A stretch of DNA of 64,000 nt, taken from Basidiobolus meristosporus CBS 931.73. Lineage: Eukaryota; Basidiobolomycota; Basidiobolomycetes; Basidiobolales; Basidiobolaceae. Both the position numbers and the translations under genes were made by a program. Numbering within the stretch: the first letter of the stretch is position 1; each line of letters begins with the position of its first letter. The DNA is taken from the NCBI GenBank assembly GCA_002104905.1, contig MCFE01000091.1, positions 62,001 to 126,000 on the forward strand, written 5' to 3'. Under the pieces are notes generated by a model. It made no database searches. It saw only the letters and a program-made list of their open reading frames with translations, and had not been told where the DNA came from. Shown here one piece after another: positions 31,660 through 43,210 of this stretch.

Positions 31660-32462
31660 TGTGGTGGTGTAGAGGTACTCCTGGGAGAAGCTACACAACT
31701 CAAGGTGTGTGAGGTGTCTGATGGGAGCAATAACCTCTGGGTCTAAACTGCTGGTGTCTTTGTCAATATGTCACTTTGGTAACAGCTCCTGCTTCTCTAG
31801 CTTCCTAGGTGCTCCAATTGTCTCCAAAGGCCTCTGTGTGTCTTGTGCACTACCCTGAAAAGCTCCTTGATGGCAGGTATGAGATGTACTGTTGAAGGCA
31901 AGTGCAGTGATCAACTGCTAATCAATAAGGTAGAAGTGCTACTGATAGAAGGGATGATTTATTGATGAGGGATTGCTTTCCCTTAAATACTTTTCCTGAT
32001 TGCCAAGTGATTACTAATGACAAGGTTCTAGAAGATTCTAGGTATCAGTGGAATTCTTGCTGACATCACTATGAGCTAAAAATTTGCCAAGAATGTCCTG
32101 GAAGGTTCTAAAAGGCACAGCACATTCAACCAATCAGGAATCATTAGTCTGAAGCCTGTGCAACATAGAAATACCATATACGGTATTGAAATGGTAGGGA
32201 TGTAACACAGGCCTAGGTAATATGTCACAGGTAGAGACATGGGTACTTGCCTTATGTAGATACATATACTGATCACAAAGCTGAATAACATCTGGGATAA
32301 CTAATGCTAATAACTAATCAGGGTAAACATCATATGGGGATAATACTGATAATATGGGCAAAAGAAGAATGGGATAATACTGATAAGATAAAATATGGAT
32401 AAGTATATCATAATGACTATATGAATAAACTTGTCTGTGGTAGGTATGTTTACCCTACCACA
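31660..32462 (-). repeat. Solo LTR-C, short form (803 bp)
   Basis: TGTGGTGGTGTAG...CCCTACCACA, nearly identical to 39050-39853. The heat-shock triplet is at 32026-32038. Flanks (GCAG / GTGG) are imperfect target duplications. Confidence 0.85.
32026..32038. promoter_or_regulatory. Heat-shock-element-like triplet in LTR-C (short copy at 31660)
   Basis: TTCTAGAAGATTC, exact TTCnnGAAnnTTC, about 40 bp upstream (minus strand) of the TATA-like GTATTTAAGGG. Confidence 0.55.
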
Positions 32463-32640
32463 GTGGTCAGGATCAAATTAGTACTTTTAGCAAACATTAT
32501 GTACTCACCCTAAAACTATTGCTGAATGCTGCTGAATGTAGTGAAGCTCAACATACTTAGAGTTGCAATTTTGTTGCATCTACAAAGATTTAAGTACTGA
32601 GGTTCCTTGTGAATAAACTAGGGTTCAACTATTATCAATA

Positions 32641-32811
32641 TGCTATGATATGCTGCTTGGATGTCTAAGATAGAGCAGTTTATAGTCCAATTAATTATAT
32701 TTACGCTCAGCCTAACCATATATCAGCATTATCTATCAAATCAGTAGTATTAGTCAGCAGACAAATCAGCCAGTCCTTATCAGACAGAAATGAATACATT
32801 AGACTTGTTCC
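32641..32811 (+). repeat. Truncated LTR-G
   Basis: First 170 bp of LTR-G (TGCTATGATATGCTGCTTGG, later CAGTAGTATTAGTCAGCAGA), ending where a foldback end begins. Confidence 0.75.
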
Positions 32812-32895
32812 ACCAGAATGTGCCATACAGTGCCAGCCTGTTTATAGTGCCAAATTGATCTGGCACTCAATGGTACTATATTTACCTATAAAATA
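32812..32895. mobile_element. Truncated foldback/MITE, left end only
   Basis: GACTTGTTCCACCAGAATGT start and TGGCACTCAATGGTACTATA internal block; no right terminal repeat found. Confidence 0.6.
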
Positions 32896-33535
32896 TACCA
32901 TGATGCCAGTGGTAGGATACAACTACTGGTAATCTGACTCAACTTTACTTATGTTGCTCAGAATAGTGCTTTTATTGCTTTATTTACTCTTGGTAATGCT
33001 CTAGACACACTTCTCACAGTGGATGTCCTCCTGTACAAAAACACTGTGCATTAATAACCCTGTGAAAAATCCCAAGCTTGGAGTTCATCTGATCCTTAGC
33101 TGTATTCTGATTGTATTTTGCAGGTATTCAGCTGGTGTTTTGGGTTAAAAATTTCACATACAATTTTGATGGAAGTAGCAGGTAACTAATTACCAAATCT
33201 GTCAAGGATGCCAGTTTGCCTATTCTCCTCATGGAGACCTTGATTGCTTGCCTGCCCATCAGCTCAGAACAGAGATATTGAGTGTTGTCAATTTTGAGAA
33301 ACTTAGAATTCAGCTGATACTATGAAGGTATTTTGCTGGCCTTTTTCAACTTTTTTTCTTAGGGAAAGTATTGTAACTATTTCACCCATTCTGTCATTTT
33401 CTCATACTTAGGACTTTCCTCTGTATTTGCCTGCCAATATGCTGAATCTCTTTAGATATCTAAATGTATGCTCTACTCTCACACTCAAATGATTAAATAT
33501 ATTGTTGCAGAACGTCAACTTCCTGCTAGGCACAC
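32896..33535. other. tnp2-element spacer copy and unassigned sequence
   Basis: 33060-33365 is the reverse complement of the ORF-X/ORF-Y spacer at 24126-24429. The remainder (32896-33059 and 33366-33535) shows no gene and no repeat that I can match. Confidence 0.5.
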
Positions 33536-33539
33536 CAAT

Positions 33540-33900
33540 CTATGACTTCCAATAAAGTGTAATATATTCTAGTCTCTGACAATCCTCTTCTATGTGAGCC
33601 AAGTATGCCTTACATTTCTCCCCAGTAACAAATTCAGGGTGATTCACTACCCAGAATGTTTTGTCATCCCTACTTCCTGCATATGGTCCATTAAGCCAGA
33701 TGATGTTACTCCCAATGTCAGAGAGTACTTGAAACTTCACACAGTGTACCTTGTGCTTGCCAGAATAAAAGTGCCTCTGCCCTCTAGAAGGTCTGTCAAT
33801 CCTGACTAGGAAGGTATTCAGAATACTCTTGATATTGAACCTGTTGCCTAACACTCTGGAATACGGAAGTCAATTGGAGCTCTGAGCCTAGTATTCCAAG
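33540..33900 (-). pseudogene. PIF/Harbinger-like (DDE_Tnp_4) transposase fragment
   Basis: Minus-strand frame with IDRPSRGQRHFYSGKHKVHC then VKFQVLSDIGSNIIWLNGPY and AGSRDD. This is the block around the first two catalytic acidic positions of HARBI1-like transposases (RPS..Q..YSGKxK.H..K.Q, later GSxxD; the family has GSRHD). The N-terminal DNA-binding part and C-terminal Glu region are not found. Host-domesticated HARBI1-like genes are an alternative, but the frame is short and sits in repeats. Confidence 0.75.
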
Positions 33901-34559
33901 CTTGTTCTATGTCATTCATATCCTCTATAAGGTGGTTCTCATTGCTCACAGCTGGGAATGAAAGCTTCTAGTACTTTTATTGCCATGGGTGGTGGGATGA
34001 AACCTTGTGAGGTGATAGTTTATAAAATAGCTGAGAAGCTCAATAAGGAATCCCCTTGAGTAGATTGGGGTAGATAGTCCACAGTACTTAGTATAGATCT
34101 TCTCTGACATGTCAGAAGGAAATCTAGTGGTTATGATGAGATTGATGAGAATAGACCATTGAGATAAGTAAGTCAAACTAACATTGGTAGGTGATTGAGT
34201 AGATGTGAACCAGATTGATTCAGTGCAATCAGCTTAATTTATCTGATTTTTTACACTGTATGCGTAAATCTCCACCAGTTGCCATGCATCCTATCCTTGT
34301 GTAGCAAAAGTCACCCTCAAGCAATGACTTGGTGATTCTATTGATTATTTAACCATTGATACTAGTGTACTTCTACATGAGTTTTCATATCTGTCACCAT
34401 GGTCCCTATACTAAGTTTGAGCTCTTCTTCAGTACAACCCAGACAAAACCCATCCCCCAGCTCACAAGCAAGGTCTGGACTGGAAAAGTCAATATTGATT
34501 CTGTTTAAGTTGTTGCCAAATGAATTTAGTATGGCCTAAATGTATATGATGGGCCATCA
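33901..34559. other. Unassigned, possible upstream transposase remains
   Basis: About 660 bp without a supported gene. Short minus-strand frames exist (for example 34176-33946) but carry no motif I recognise. Confidence 0.4.
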
Positions 34560-34911
34560 TACAGATATATCCCAATGAAAAATAATTTGGTCCTGTGGGT
34601 GAATCTAATCCAGATCAGCCATCAGGATCCTGTTTAGAGACCTTCATAATACCTGCAGCTTGGAATTAGTGACCCTCTAAAGCAGTGTTTTGCTAATTTC
34701 ACTACTAAATAAAGGGAAAAAACTTGACAAGATTTGATTGGTGTTGTGACAATAATTGCATAGTATTGCTGCAGTCTTATTGTGCTCTACAACAATCTTA
34801 ACTGGATCCAACTGCCCAGGACGTCCAATTGCCTTATATGTCAAGAAACTTAACGGTATTTTGACGGCCTCACAGCAAGACTCTGATGGCATTATATTGG
34901 CAGTATGATGG
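34560..34911 (-). repeat. tnp2-like element 3' region, minus orientation
   Basis: AATAATTTGGTCCTGTGGGT (34575 on) and CAGCTTGGAATTAGTGACCC match the reverse complement of 23090-23190 and 27580-27690, i.e. the region downstream of the transposase. Truncated by LTR-C at 34912. Confidence 0.55.
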
Positions 34912-35982
34912 TGTGGTGGTGTATAAGTCCAAGGGAGAGATACATCCATCACTTCTCAAGTGTTTTGTGTGTGGGGTGTTCACTGGGTGTGATAACCTCT
35001 GGCAAAAACTTGCTAGGAATACTTGGGTTCTGTCTCTAATCTAATGTGATGGGGAATAAAGCAATAAGCTTGTCAAGGGAGAACTATTGAGCTACAATCC
35101 CAAACTTAGTTGGCATCTTAACAAAAGTATGTGCTGGGTTCAGCATCCCTTGAGATGACAATGTACTAAAACTTCCAAAGTCAAAACAACTGTAAACTCC
35201 ACCAGCAGGGACTTGATAAGAATGCAGCTGTGGTCAATAGTTACAAAGACAGAAAAGTATCTTTGCCTGTACAAGAATACACTTGGGAAAGAATCAAATA
35301 TAATAAAAGATACCTACTCTGAGTATTCCTCACAAGTAGTGCCTTCAAGGACAGTTGGCTGTCAGCACGGTTTCCTGGGAGTGTCCTGTGGTCTGTGATT
35401 GGAAGTTCAGGTAGCAGCAGGTAGCAGTGATCACACTAATCAACAAGTCAGCTTATTGATAAAAGGGATAATGATTTATTGTTGAGGGATAGCCACCCTT
35501 ATGTACATTTCTTATTGGCTAAGTGATTACTAATCATGGTGTTCCAGAAGGTTCTGGATATCAATAGAAATCCTAATGACATCAGAAAGACCTAAGTATG
35601 TACTAAGTAGGTGCTGAAAGGTTCTAAGAGGCACGGCACAGCCAACCAATCAGGAATTAGTACTCTGAAACCTGTGTAATATAGGGATACCATATATGGT
35701 ACGGAAATGGTAGGGATGGTGAAACGGATTGATCATGTGTCACAGGTACTGGCACGGGTACTTGTCTAATATAGAAGCACTTATAGCTAGTAATCTTACA
35801 TAATGTGAGGGGTAACTTATGCAATAAGGTAAGCAGGTGTGATAGTGAACCAGCTTATGGGATAATACTGATCAGGTAAGACAAATGGGATAAAACTAAA
35901 ATAAGTGTAATAGAGATATAGGGAAGTAGAAAACATGGGAATGAGCATATCTGTCAGTGGGTGTTACTGTCACCCCATTACA
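34912..35982 (-). repeat. LTR-C, long form (1071 bp)
   Basis: TGTGGTGGTGTATAAG...CCCCATTACA, homologous to 20692-21750 along its length. Heat-shock triplet at 35542-35554. ATACCATATATGGTA palindrome at about 35688-35702. Confidence 0.8.
35542..35554. promoter_or_regulatory. Heat-shock-element-like triplet in LTR-C (long copy 2)
   Basis: TTCCAGAAGGTTC, exact TTCnnGAAnnTTC, same place as in the copy at 20692. Confidence 0.55.
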
Positions 35983-36606
35983 GCGGCATTGCATACACAA
36001 TTTGAGCAGCACAAAAGTATATAATGGAGGCTATCCCTTAAAAATAAATCATCCCTCTTCCAATATTCCAACTTATTGATTGGTGAGATTGCCGCTGCCT
36101 ATTACCACCACTTTCTGACTCAGACCTGACAACACTCCCAGGAAACCATGCTGGCAGCCAACTGACCTTGGAGGCACTACTTGTGAGGAATACTCAGAGT
36201 AGGTATATTCTATTATATTTGATTTTTTTCCCAAGCTTGTTCTTGTACAGGCAAAGATACTTTTCAGTCTTTGTAACTATTGGTCAAAGCTGCATTCTTA
36301 TCAAGTCCCTGTGGGTGGAGCTTACAGTTGTTTTGACTTTGGAAGCTGTAGTACACTGTCATCTCAATGGACGTTGAATCCATTATAAACTTTTGTTAAG
36401 ATGCCAACTAAGTTGGGGATTGTAGCTCAATAGTTTTCCCTTGACAAGCTTGAGGCTTTATCCTCCTTCACATTAGATTAGACAAAAGACCCAGCATTCC
36501 TAGCAAGCTTTTGCCAGAGGTTATTGCACCCAGTGAACACCCCACACACATTCACACTTGAGAAGTGTTGGCCATATTTCGCCCTTTGAACTTATACACC
36601 ACCACA
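35983..36606 (+). repeat. Partial LTR-C in opposite orientation
   Basis: 36606 back to about 36020 is the reverse complement of the first 590 bp of the LTR-C at 34912 (ends CTTATACACCACCACA). With 34912-35500 it forms a large inverted repeat. 35983-36019 is a short unmatched junction. Confidence 0.75.
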
Positions 36607-37834
36607 GCGTGAGATGAAGACAATGTGGTGTTTATACCAAAGCCTAAGAATCAAAAGACACTCAAGATCTGTGAAGCCATTGAGTGCAATAATGAAGAGT
36701 GGGCTAATATTCAAGAGGCCTTCAGAAGTCTAGCAAGCCATCACCTTAAGGCCAGTATACCATGGGACTATCAGGAGCTCAAGGCTATGCAGAATGCACT
36801 TGACTTGTTCCATGAGCATTATCCTGGATTCAAACATGCAAACAGATTGTGGGCAAGTATTGGTATCCGAAGAAAGTATCTTAAGAATTGCAGAAACTAT
36901 CAAAGGCAGAAAAACAAGGGTTCCATGGCTAAAAACCAGCAGCTTCCTCAAGAGCCTGTTGCAAGCAAAGCTAAAAGCTGCAGAAAAGCATCAAGGAGAC
37001 AGCAGGTAGCTGGAAGAGTGCCAATCAGGGACAATCAGGCAGACACAGATGCACCAGCACAACGTTTATCAAGGAAAATGTGTAGTACCACTCAAGAAGC
37101 ACTCAGTCAAAGTAGCAGTGAAGGACCTGGCAGTGATAAAGACCAGCAGCCTTTACAAGAGCCCATCATAACCATGGTTGAGGGCTTGAACCAAGTGGAA
37201 AAGAAACATCCAGTTGCTAGACAAGTGCCAGCAAGGGACAAGCAGGCCAAAACAGATGCGTCACAGCTGAATTTATCAAGGAGAAAATGTAGTTTCTTAC
37301 AAAAAGCACTCAGATAAAGTACCAGTGAAATACCTAGCAGTGATAAAGGAAAAGGTAAAGGGCAAAATGTCTACCAAAGCCTGAGACAGGGAGGCATCCA
37401 AAAAAAACTGCAGTTCTTGCCAATTGATGCCCCAAGCCCAGAACAGACTGAATCTCATCATTGCCAAGAAGAATTACCAACAAGAAAACAGCTGTTTTCA
37501 TCAGAGTTGGAAGTGCAGCCAGTTGAGCTGCACTCCAGCAAGGTAGATGGGTTTGCAGAAAAAGGCAATTTGTTTACCACAGCCTTTGCATCCTCCATTG
37601 TTAAGAGAGTGGAGATCCCACTGACAGACATGGCTACAGCAGCAGGAACTCAAAAGACTATCACAATGCCTTCAGTGGAACTTTAGAACATTAATAGGCA
37701 CACCAAGAGGTTGCAGCACTTCTTCAAGAGTGGTTCTCAAGAAAATGCACTTGAATATGGCAAGGACTTATTGCAAAGACTAGCAGCTGAGGCGCTAGAC
37801 CTTGCAATGCTGGCTGAGGACCAGGACATATGGG

Positions 37835-38201
37835 TGTTACAAGTCTTGGTATAAGAGTTGTAGAGGAATAGGGAGTTTAGCTAGTATTGTATTCACTAAA
37901 ACTTGAACTGATTTTTATTGAGGTTCCAGCATCTCCTTATATACATTTTGCCAAATCAATTGCTGACTAATTGTATTTCCTAATGTAGGTTGTGGCTGAT
38001 GACTCATTGAATGCATCATCATCACCCAATAAGATCCTACTTAATATATCTATTTCTGTCTGATAAGGATCTGCTGATTCATTTGCTGACTAATGCTACT
38101 GATTTCATAGATAATACTGATATACTGATAACCTAAACATATACTAATTGATTTGACTAAAAACTGATCTAACTTAAACTTTCAAGCGGCAGATCATAAC
38201 A
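37835..38201 (-). repeat. 3' LTR-G of G1 (left side)
   Basis: 367 bp. Followed at 38202-38213 by TTCTCCCCTACT, the reversed polypurine tract AGTAGGGGAGAA. Confidence 0.93.
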
Positions 38202-38211
38202 TTCTCCCCTA

Positions 38212-39049
38212 CTAAAGTTGAGAGGGTTCTCCTGAATCTCTTTTCTTGCAATACCAATATCTTGATGGTTCAGTATTATCAGCAAGTCTTGCAAGCCTGA
38301 GTCTGTCCCTATGCACTAAGTCTTTCCAGATATTGCCTTGTTTGTCCACCAGTTGGTAAGTTGCAAATGGACATTCTCTGATGATCTTGAATGGTCCTGT
38401 CCATTGTGGCTCAAACTTCTTCCAAGTGTTGTTTCTTAGCAATACAAAGTTCCCAACTGTCAATGCTTCTGGTGCTATAGTCTTATCAAATCTCTGCTTC
38501 ATCATTTCTGCGCTTTGAGATACTTTGGTCTGTGCCTCTTGACGTCTTTGTTCCAGTTGCTGGTGTCTACTTGGTTGACTGAGTTCATCTTCTAAGGTGT
38601 CTGTAAGTTTTGGTTGTGTGAGATCTCCTGGAATCCTTGGTTCACATCCATAAACTAAGTAAAATGGTTATTGCTGGGTGGTGTTGTGTACTCTGAATCT
38701 GCATGCAAAGAGTGCTTGGTCTATATACTCATCCCATCTAATGACAACTCCATTTGCATACTTGGTCAGCATTTTTCCAAATAATCCATTAAACCGCTCA
38801 GTGACTCCATTAGTTCTGGGGTGATATGCCAAGGTTCTCAAGTGTCTGATCTGCTGCATTTCCAGGTAAGCCTCTAATGTCTTTGCCATAAAGTTTGCAC
38901 CTCTATTGGATAAGATCTCCACAGAGCATCCAAACTTCATCAGGATCTCATGGTAAATGAAACTTGCAACTTCTTTTTCACTGGCTATTGGTACAGCTTT
39001 AGCAACTGGCCATTTAGTGGCATGGTCAATTGCTACTAGGATCCAACGG
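38212..39049 (-). pseudogene. G1 integrase core and C-terminal domain
   Basis: Reading down from 39049: DHATKWPVAKAVP, then EILSNRGANFMAK where the catalytic Asp (SDRG) is Asn (codon 38905-38907), YHPRTNGVTERFNGLFGKML with the catalytic Glu, a stop at 38668, then the GPF/Y-type C-terminal module (QWTGPFKIIRECPFATYQLV) ending GEPSQL at the stop 38212-38214. Confidence 0.85.
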
Positions 39050-39853
39050 TGTGGTGGTGTAGAGGTACTCCTGGGAGAAGCTACACAACTCAAGGTGTGT
39101 GAGGTGTCTGATGGGTTCAATAACCTCTGTGTCTAAACTGCTGGTGTCTTTGTCAATATGTCACTATGGTAAAAGCTCCTGCTTCTCTAGCTTCCTAGGT
39201 GCTCCAAGTGTCTCCAAAGGCCTCTGTGTGTCTTGTGCACTACCCTGAAAAGCTCCTTGATGGCAGGTCTGAGATGTACTGTTGAAGGCAAGTGCAGTGA
39301 TCAACTGCTAATCAATAAGGTAGAAGTGTTACTGATAGAAGGGATGATTTATTGATGAGGGATTGCTTTCCCTTAAATACTTTTCCTGATTGCCAAGTGA
39401 TTACTAATGACAAGGTTCTAGAAGATTCTAGGTATCAGTGGAATTCTTGATGACATCACTATGAGCTAAAAATATGCCAAGAATGTCCTGGAAGGTTTTA
39501 AAAGGCACAGCACATTCAACCAATCAGGAATCATTAGTCTGAAACCTGTGCAACATAGAAATACCATATATGGTATTGAAATGGTAGGGATGGTAACACA
39601 GACCTGGGTCATGTGTCACAGGTACTGACGCGGGTACTTGCCTTATATAGATACATCTACTGATCACAAAGCTGAATAACATCTGGGATAACTAATGCTA
39701 ATAACTAATCAGGGTAAACATCATATGGGGATAATACTGATAATATGGGCAAAAGAAGAATGGGATAATACTGATAAGATAAAATATGGATAAGTATATC
39801 ATAATGACTATATGAATTAACTTGTCTGTGGGAGGTATGTTTACCCTACCACA
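39050..39853 (-). repeat. Solo LTR-C, short form (804 bp), inside G1 integrase
   Basis: TGTGGTGGTGTAG...CCCTACCACA, flanked by ACGG (39046-39049) and ACAG (39854-39857). The undisturbed sequence in G4 (GGATTCAACAGTTGCACTTC) confirms the site. Heat-shock triplet 39416-39428. Confidence 0.9.
39416..39428. promoter_or_regulatory. Heat-shock-element-like triplet in LTR-C (short copy in G1)
   Basis: TTCTAGAAGATTC, exact TTCnnGAAnnTTC, upstream (minus strand) of the TATA-like GTATTTAAGGGAAAG. Confidence 0.55.
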
Positions 39854-41125
39854 ACAGTTGCATTTCCTGGTAGCTGGCAGTCTTCCAATAAAGTCAATTC
39901 CCCATCTCTCAAATGGTCTTACAGGCTCCAAAGGGAAGAGTTTGCCAATTCTTTGTGGCTGGCCTTGATTGATTTGGCAGTTTGGGCATGTTTTTACTAG
40001 CTTCTCAATGACTTGTTTCATTCTGGGCCACCATGCTCTGGCTTTCACAAGGCTATAGGTTCCTTCAATCCCAAGATGTCCATATCCATTGTGTAGCTTA
40101 TGTATTAAATCCAGGCGAGCAACATAAGGACAATAGGCAATAGGGCTTCCATCAACAATTCAGTAGAGTGTTTCATTCTGTACAACAAATTTGCTGGCTT
40201 CATCATGGATTATCTTCTTGATATCTTCATCCACCTCATTAGGAATGGCTTGGTCCTCCAAGTACTTTGGTAATAGGCTAGGCCAATCTGATTCATGCAC
40301 CAAGTTGAGTTGTGCAACTTGATCTAATCTTGATAAGGCATCAGCTACCGTGTTGTTTTTTCCAGGACAGTAGACAATCTCCAGGTCAAATTGCTGAATG
40401 TATTCACTCCATCTTGTCATTCTTCTAGAGAGTACCTTCTGAGTAAATATATACTTGAGGGAGGCATGATCAGTCTTCACAGTGCATTTAACTCCTTCAA
40501 TATAGCATCTCCATGTCTTCAAACAGTGTATTATAGCAAGCATCTCCTTCTGATGGACTGGATAGTTTTGTTCTGCTGAGTTCAGTTTCTTGGATTCAAA
40601 GGCAACAGGGTAGTCCTTTCCCTTGTGTTCTTGGCTCAGCACTCCACCAATTACATAATCTGAAGCATCTGTGCACAGAGTGAACTCTTTTCTGAAGTCT
40701 GGTATTCTTAAGCTTGGCAGCTTAGCAAGTTCATTCTTTAGCGTCTGGAAGGCAGTCTCACAAGCTATGTCCCACTTGTAGGTATTGTCTTTCTTGAGGA
40801 TATGAGTTAAAGGGGCTGCAATACTTGCAAATGACTTGACAAATCTCCGGTAATAGGAAACCATTCCAAGGAAGGATCTGAGCTCTGATATGCTATGGGG
40901 CTGCTTCAAATTCTTGATTACTTCCACCTTCTTAGGGTCTAAGGTTACTCCTGTGCTAGTCACTATTTGTCCCAGATATTCTATGTGTTCCTTGAAGAAT
41001 TCACACTTGGCTAGCTTGCCATATAGCTTGTTCTCTCTTAGTTTCTTCAAGACCTTTTCAATGTGCACCATGTGATCCTTTTCTGTCTTGCTGTATATCA
41101 ATATGTCATCCAGGTAGATTATCAC
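39854..41125 (-). pseudogene. G1 RT palm end, RNase H and integrase zinc-binding domain
   Basis: From 41125: IIYLDDILIYS with the YLDD catalytic motif, thumb, RNase H (TDASDYVIGGVLSQEHKGKD, later KTDHASLKYIFTQ, CPGKNNTVADALSR), stop at 40160, then integrase HHCC (HNGYGHLG...CPNCQ, about 40060-39975) and ERWGIDFIG with the first catalytic Asp (about 39890). RNase H is open for 321 residues. Confidence 0.9.
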
Positions 41126-41134
41126 AAAGTTGTT

Positions 41135-43152
41135 TTAGTACTCCTGAAAGACAGTCTGCATCAGCGTCATGAATGTTGCAGGGGCATTAGTGAGGCCAAA
41201 ACTCATGACTAAGTACTCGTAATGTCCATATCTGGTCCTGAATGCTGTCTTAGGGATATCTTCTGGTTTCACCCTAATCTGGTTGTATCCTGACATGAGG
41301 ACAATCTTGCTGAAAATAGTGGCTCCATTAAGTTGGTCCAAAAGCTCATCAATCCGAGGTATGGGGTACTTATTCTTGACGGTAACTGAGTTCAGGGCTC
41401 TGTAGTCAATGCACATCCTAAGTGTTCCATCCTTCTTTTTCACAAAAAGCACTGAAGCTCCCCAAGGTGACTTGCTGGGCCTGATGTATCCTTGCTCCAA
41501 TAGCTGATCAATTTGTCTCTTCATTTCCTCCAATTCCAATGGACTCATTCTGTAAGGTGTCTTGCTCACTGGAGGGCTATCTCCTGTGTCAATGGCATGA
41601 TCCATGTCTCTGACTGGTGGTAGGCTTACAAGCTCATCTGGAAACACATCTGAATATTTCTTCAAGAGAGCCTGGACCTGCTGGGGTGCTGGGGTAGAGG
41701 AATCCTCCTGTAATACCGCCATGAGGAACATCTCAGTACCTTTTCTAAGTGCTCTACAGAACTGGGTCTTGCTAAGTTCACTTTTCTCACACACACTGGA
41801 ATTGACCAAGTTGAAATCCAGCATGGCAGGTAATAACTCATAGGTCTTGTTGTCTTTTTGGATCTGAGTAGCATGGGTTCTCCAGTTGATTGATGGATTA
41901 CAACAAAATAGCCAGGTTTTTCCAAGTACAAGGTCAAACTTGCAGTTCCCAAAAATATAAGCCTGTAGGTCTTCTTCATAGTCATTGATCCTCATTCTTA
42001 CTGGCTGGGTAATACGGTTGATTATGTGGGAGTTCCCATCAGCTGTGGAAACTGAAGTTGATTTGGTAGGTTCCAAGTTGATTCCAGCTTTCAAAGCAAA
42101 TTGCTCTGACATGTACTCATGCGATGCTCCTGAGTCAATCATGATCTTGGCAGGTACTCCATTGATTACTCCATTTAAGTACAATAACTTCCCTGAGTTT
42201 GAAGTCATTTGGGACAAGTACTCTTCTGTCATATGGAAGGTGAATTCTGAGTCTTCTTCAAGCTCATCTTCCACATTACTGTGTTCATGGGACTCAATAT
42301 GGCTGAAGGTTCTTGTTGGCTGGTGTCCATTTCTTCTCTGAGGGCAGTACTTTGCAATATGTCCCTGCTGGTGGCAATTGAAGCAAAGTCCTCTCTTCTT
42401 GCATTCTTCTGAGGAGGGATTCTTCTGCATAGCGTCTATTTCCATTGGTACTGCTTCTGATTGTCTTCTTTCATAATGATTATAGCCTTTCTGATTAGTC
42501 AATGTAGGCCTCCTAACTCCAAACATAGCTGAGTCATAGTCAATGGCAATCTTGATGGCTTCTTCAATAGTCTGAGGTCTTTGGTAATTGACTTCCTTGC
42601 AAGTTCTTTCTTTCAACCCATCAATAAATTATTCAACTTGATCCAAGGGGTCCATTCTTTCAATTTGTCCAAGTAGACATCTGTACTCATAGATGTATTC
42701 TTGCACCATTCCTTTCTGTCTGAGTGTCTTTAACTTCCTTCTTAGTAGTGTCTGCTGGTGTGGAGGTTCAAAAGCATCCTGAATTTCCGACACAAACTCA
42801 TCCCAGGTAGAGATTGTAGAGCATCCCATCATAGTAGCTGACCTGATCTTGTTGTGGTACCACTGTAAAGCTGCATCTGCCAGGTAAGAAGCTGCATAAT
42901 GCAACTTGCTCTCTGGAGCAATTCCTTTAGCTTTAAAAGCTTCTTCAATCTGAAAGAGCCAAGTTCCCAGTTTTCATTGACTCTGCCATGGTACCAGTTG
43001 ACCTTCACACTAAAGTTGCTCTTGACGGGGCTTTGCTGGCTCTGAGCCATGGTAGTCACTCCTTGTTGCTGTTGGCTGAGGATCTGGAGTAGCTGCTGCT
43101 GTTGGGCCAGGATTTGCTGCATGGCATTCTTCCATTCTTGATTGTCCGACAT
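41135..43152 (-). pseudogene. G1 gag, protease and N-terminal RT
   Basis: Gag ATG at 43152 (MSDNQEWKNAMQQILAQQQQ, Gln-rich coiled coil). A frameshift near 42980 moves to the frame open at 42904-42629 (capsid), with a stop at 42629. From 42616 a 493-residue frame carries the CCHC knuckle [14 protein letters not shown] (about 42378-42337), protease [13 protein letters not shown] (about 42150-42110) and RT fingers/palm ([20 protein letters not shown]; catalytic Asp replaced in [10 protein letters not shown], where gypsy RTs have LDL). TAA at 41135 precedes the YLDD frame. Confidence 0.88.
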
Positions 43153-43192
43153 CTTGAGGGTGGTTTCTTCTTTCTTCAGGAGGGAGGTTTCT

Positions 43193-43210
43193 GGTTATTG
43201 CTGCTACCAA
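43193..43210 (-). promoter_or_regulatory. Primer binding site of G1
   Basis: Read on minus: TTGGTAGCAGCAATAACC, directly after the 5' LTR. Complementary to a tRNA 3' end finishing GCTACCA; the tRNA is not identified. The same site follows LTR-G at 28142, 46622 and 52612. Confidence 0.75.

Larger units (their letters stand above)
31512..32640 (+). repeat. LTR-D remnant, split by solo LTR-C
   Basis: TGCTGAAATAATG... is about 75-80 percent like the copia-2 LTR (blocks GACTAGTCTTGGT, CAACTATTATCA) and interrupted at 31660-32462. The internal part of copia-2 is absent, so it is a solo or truncated LTR. Confidence 0.7.
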
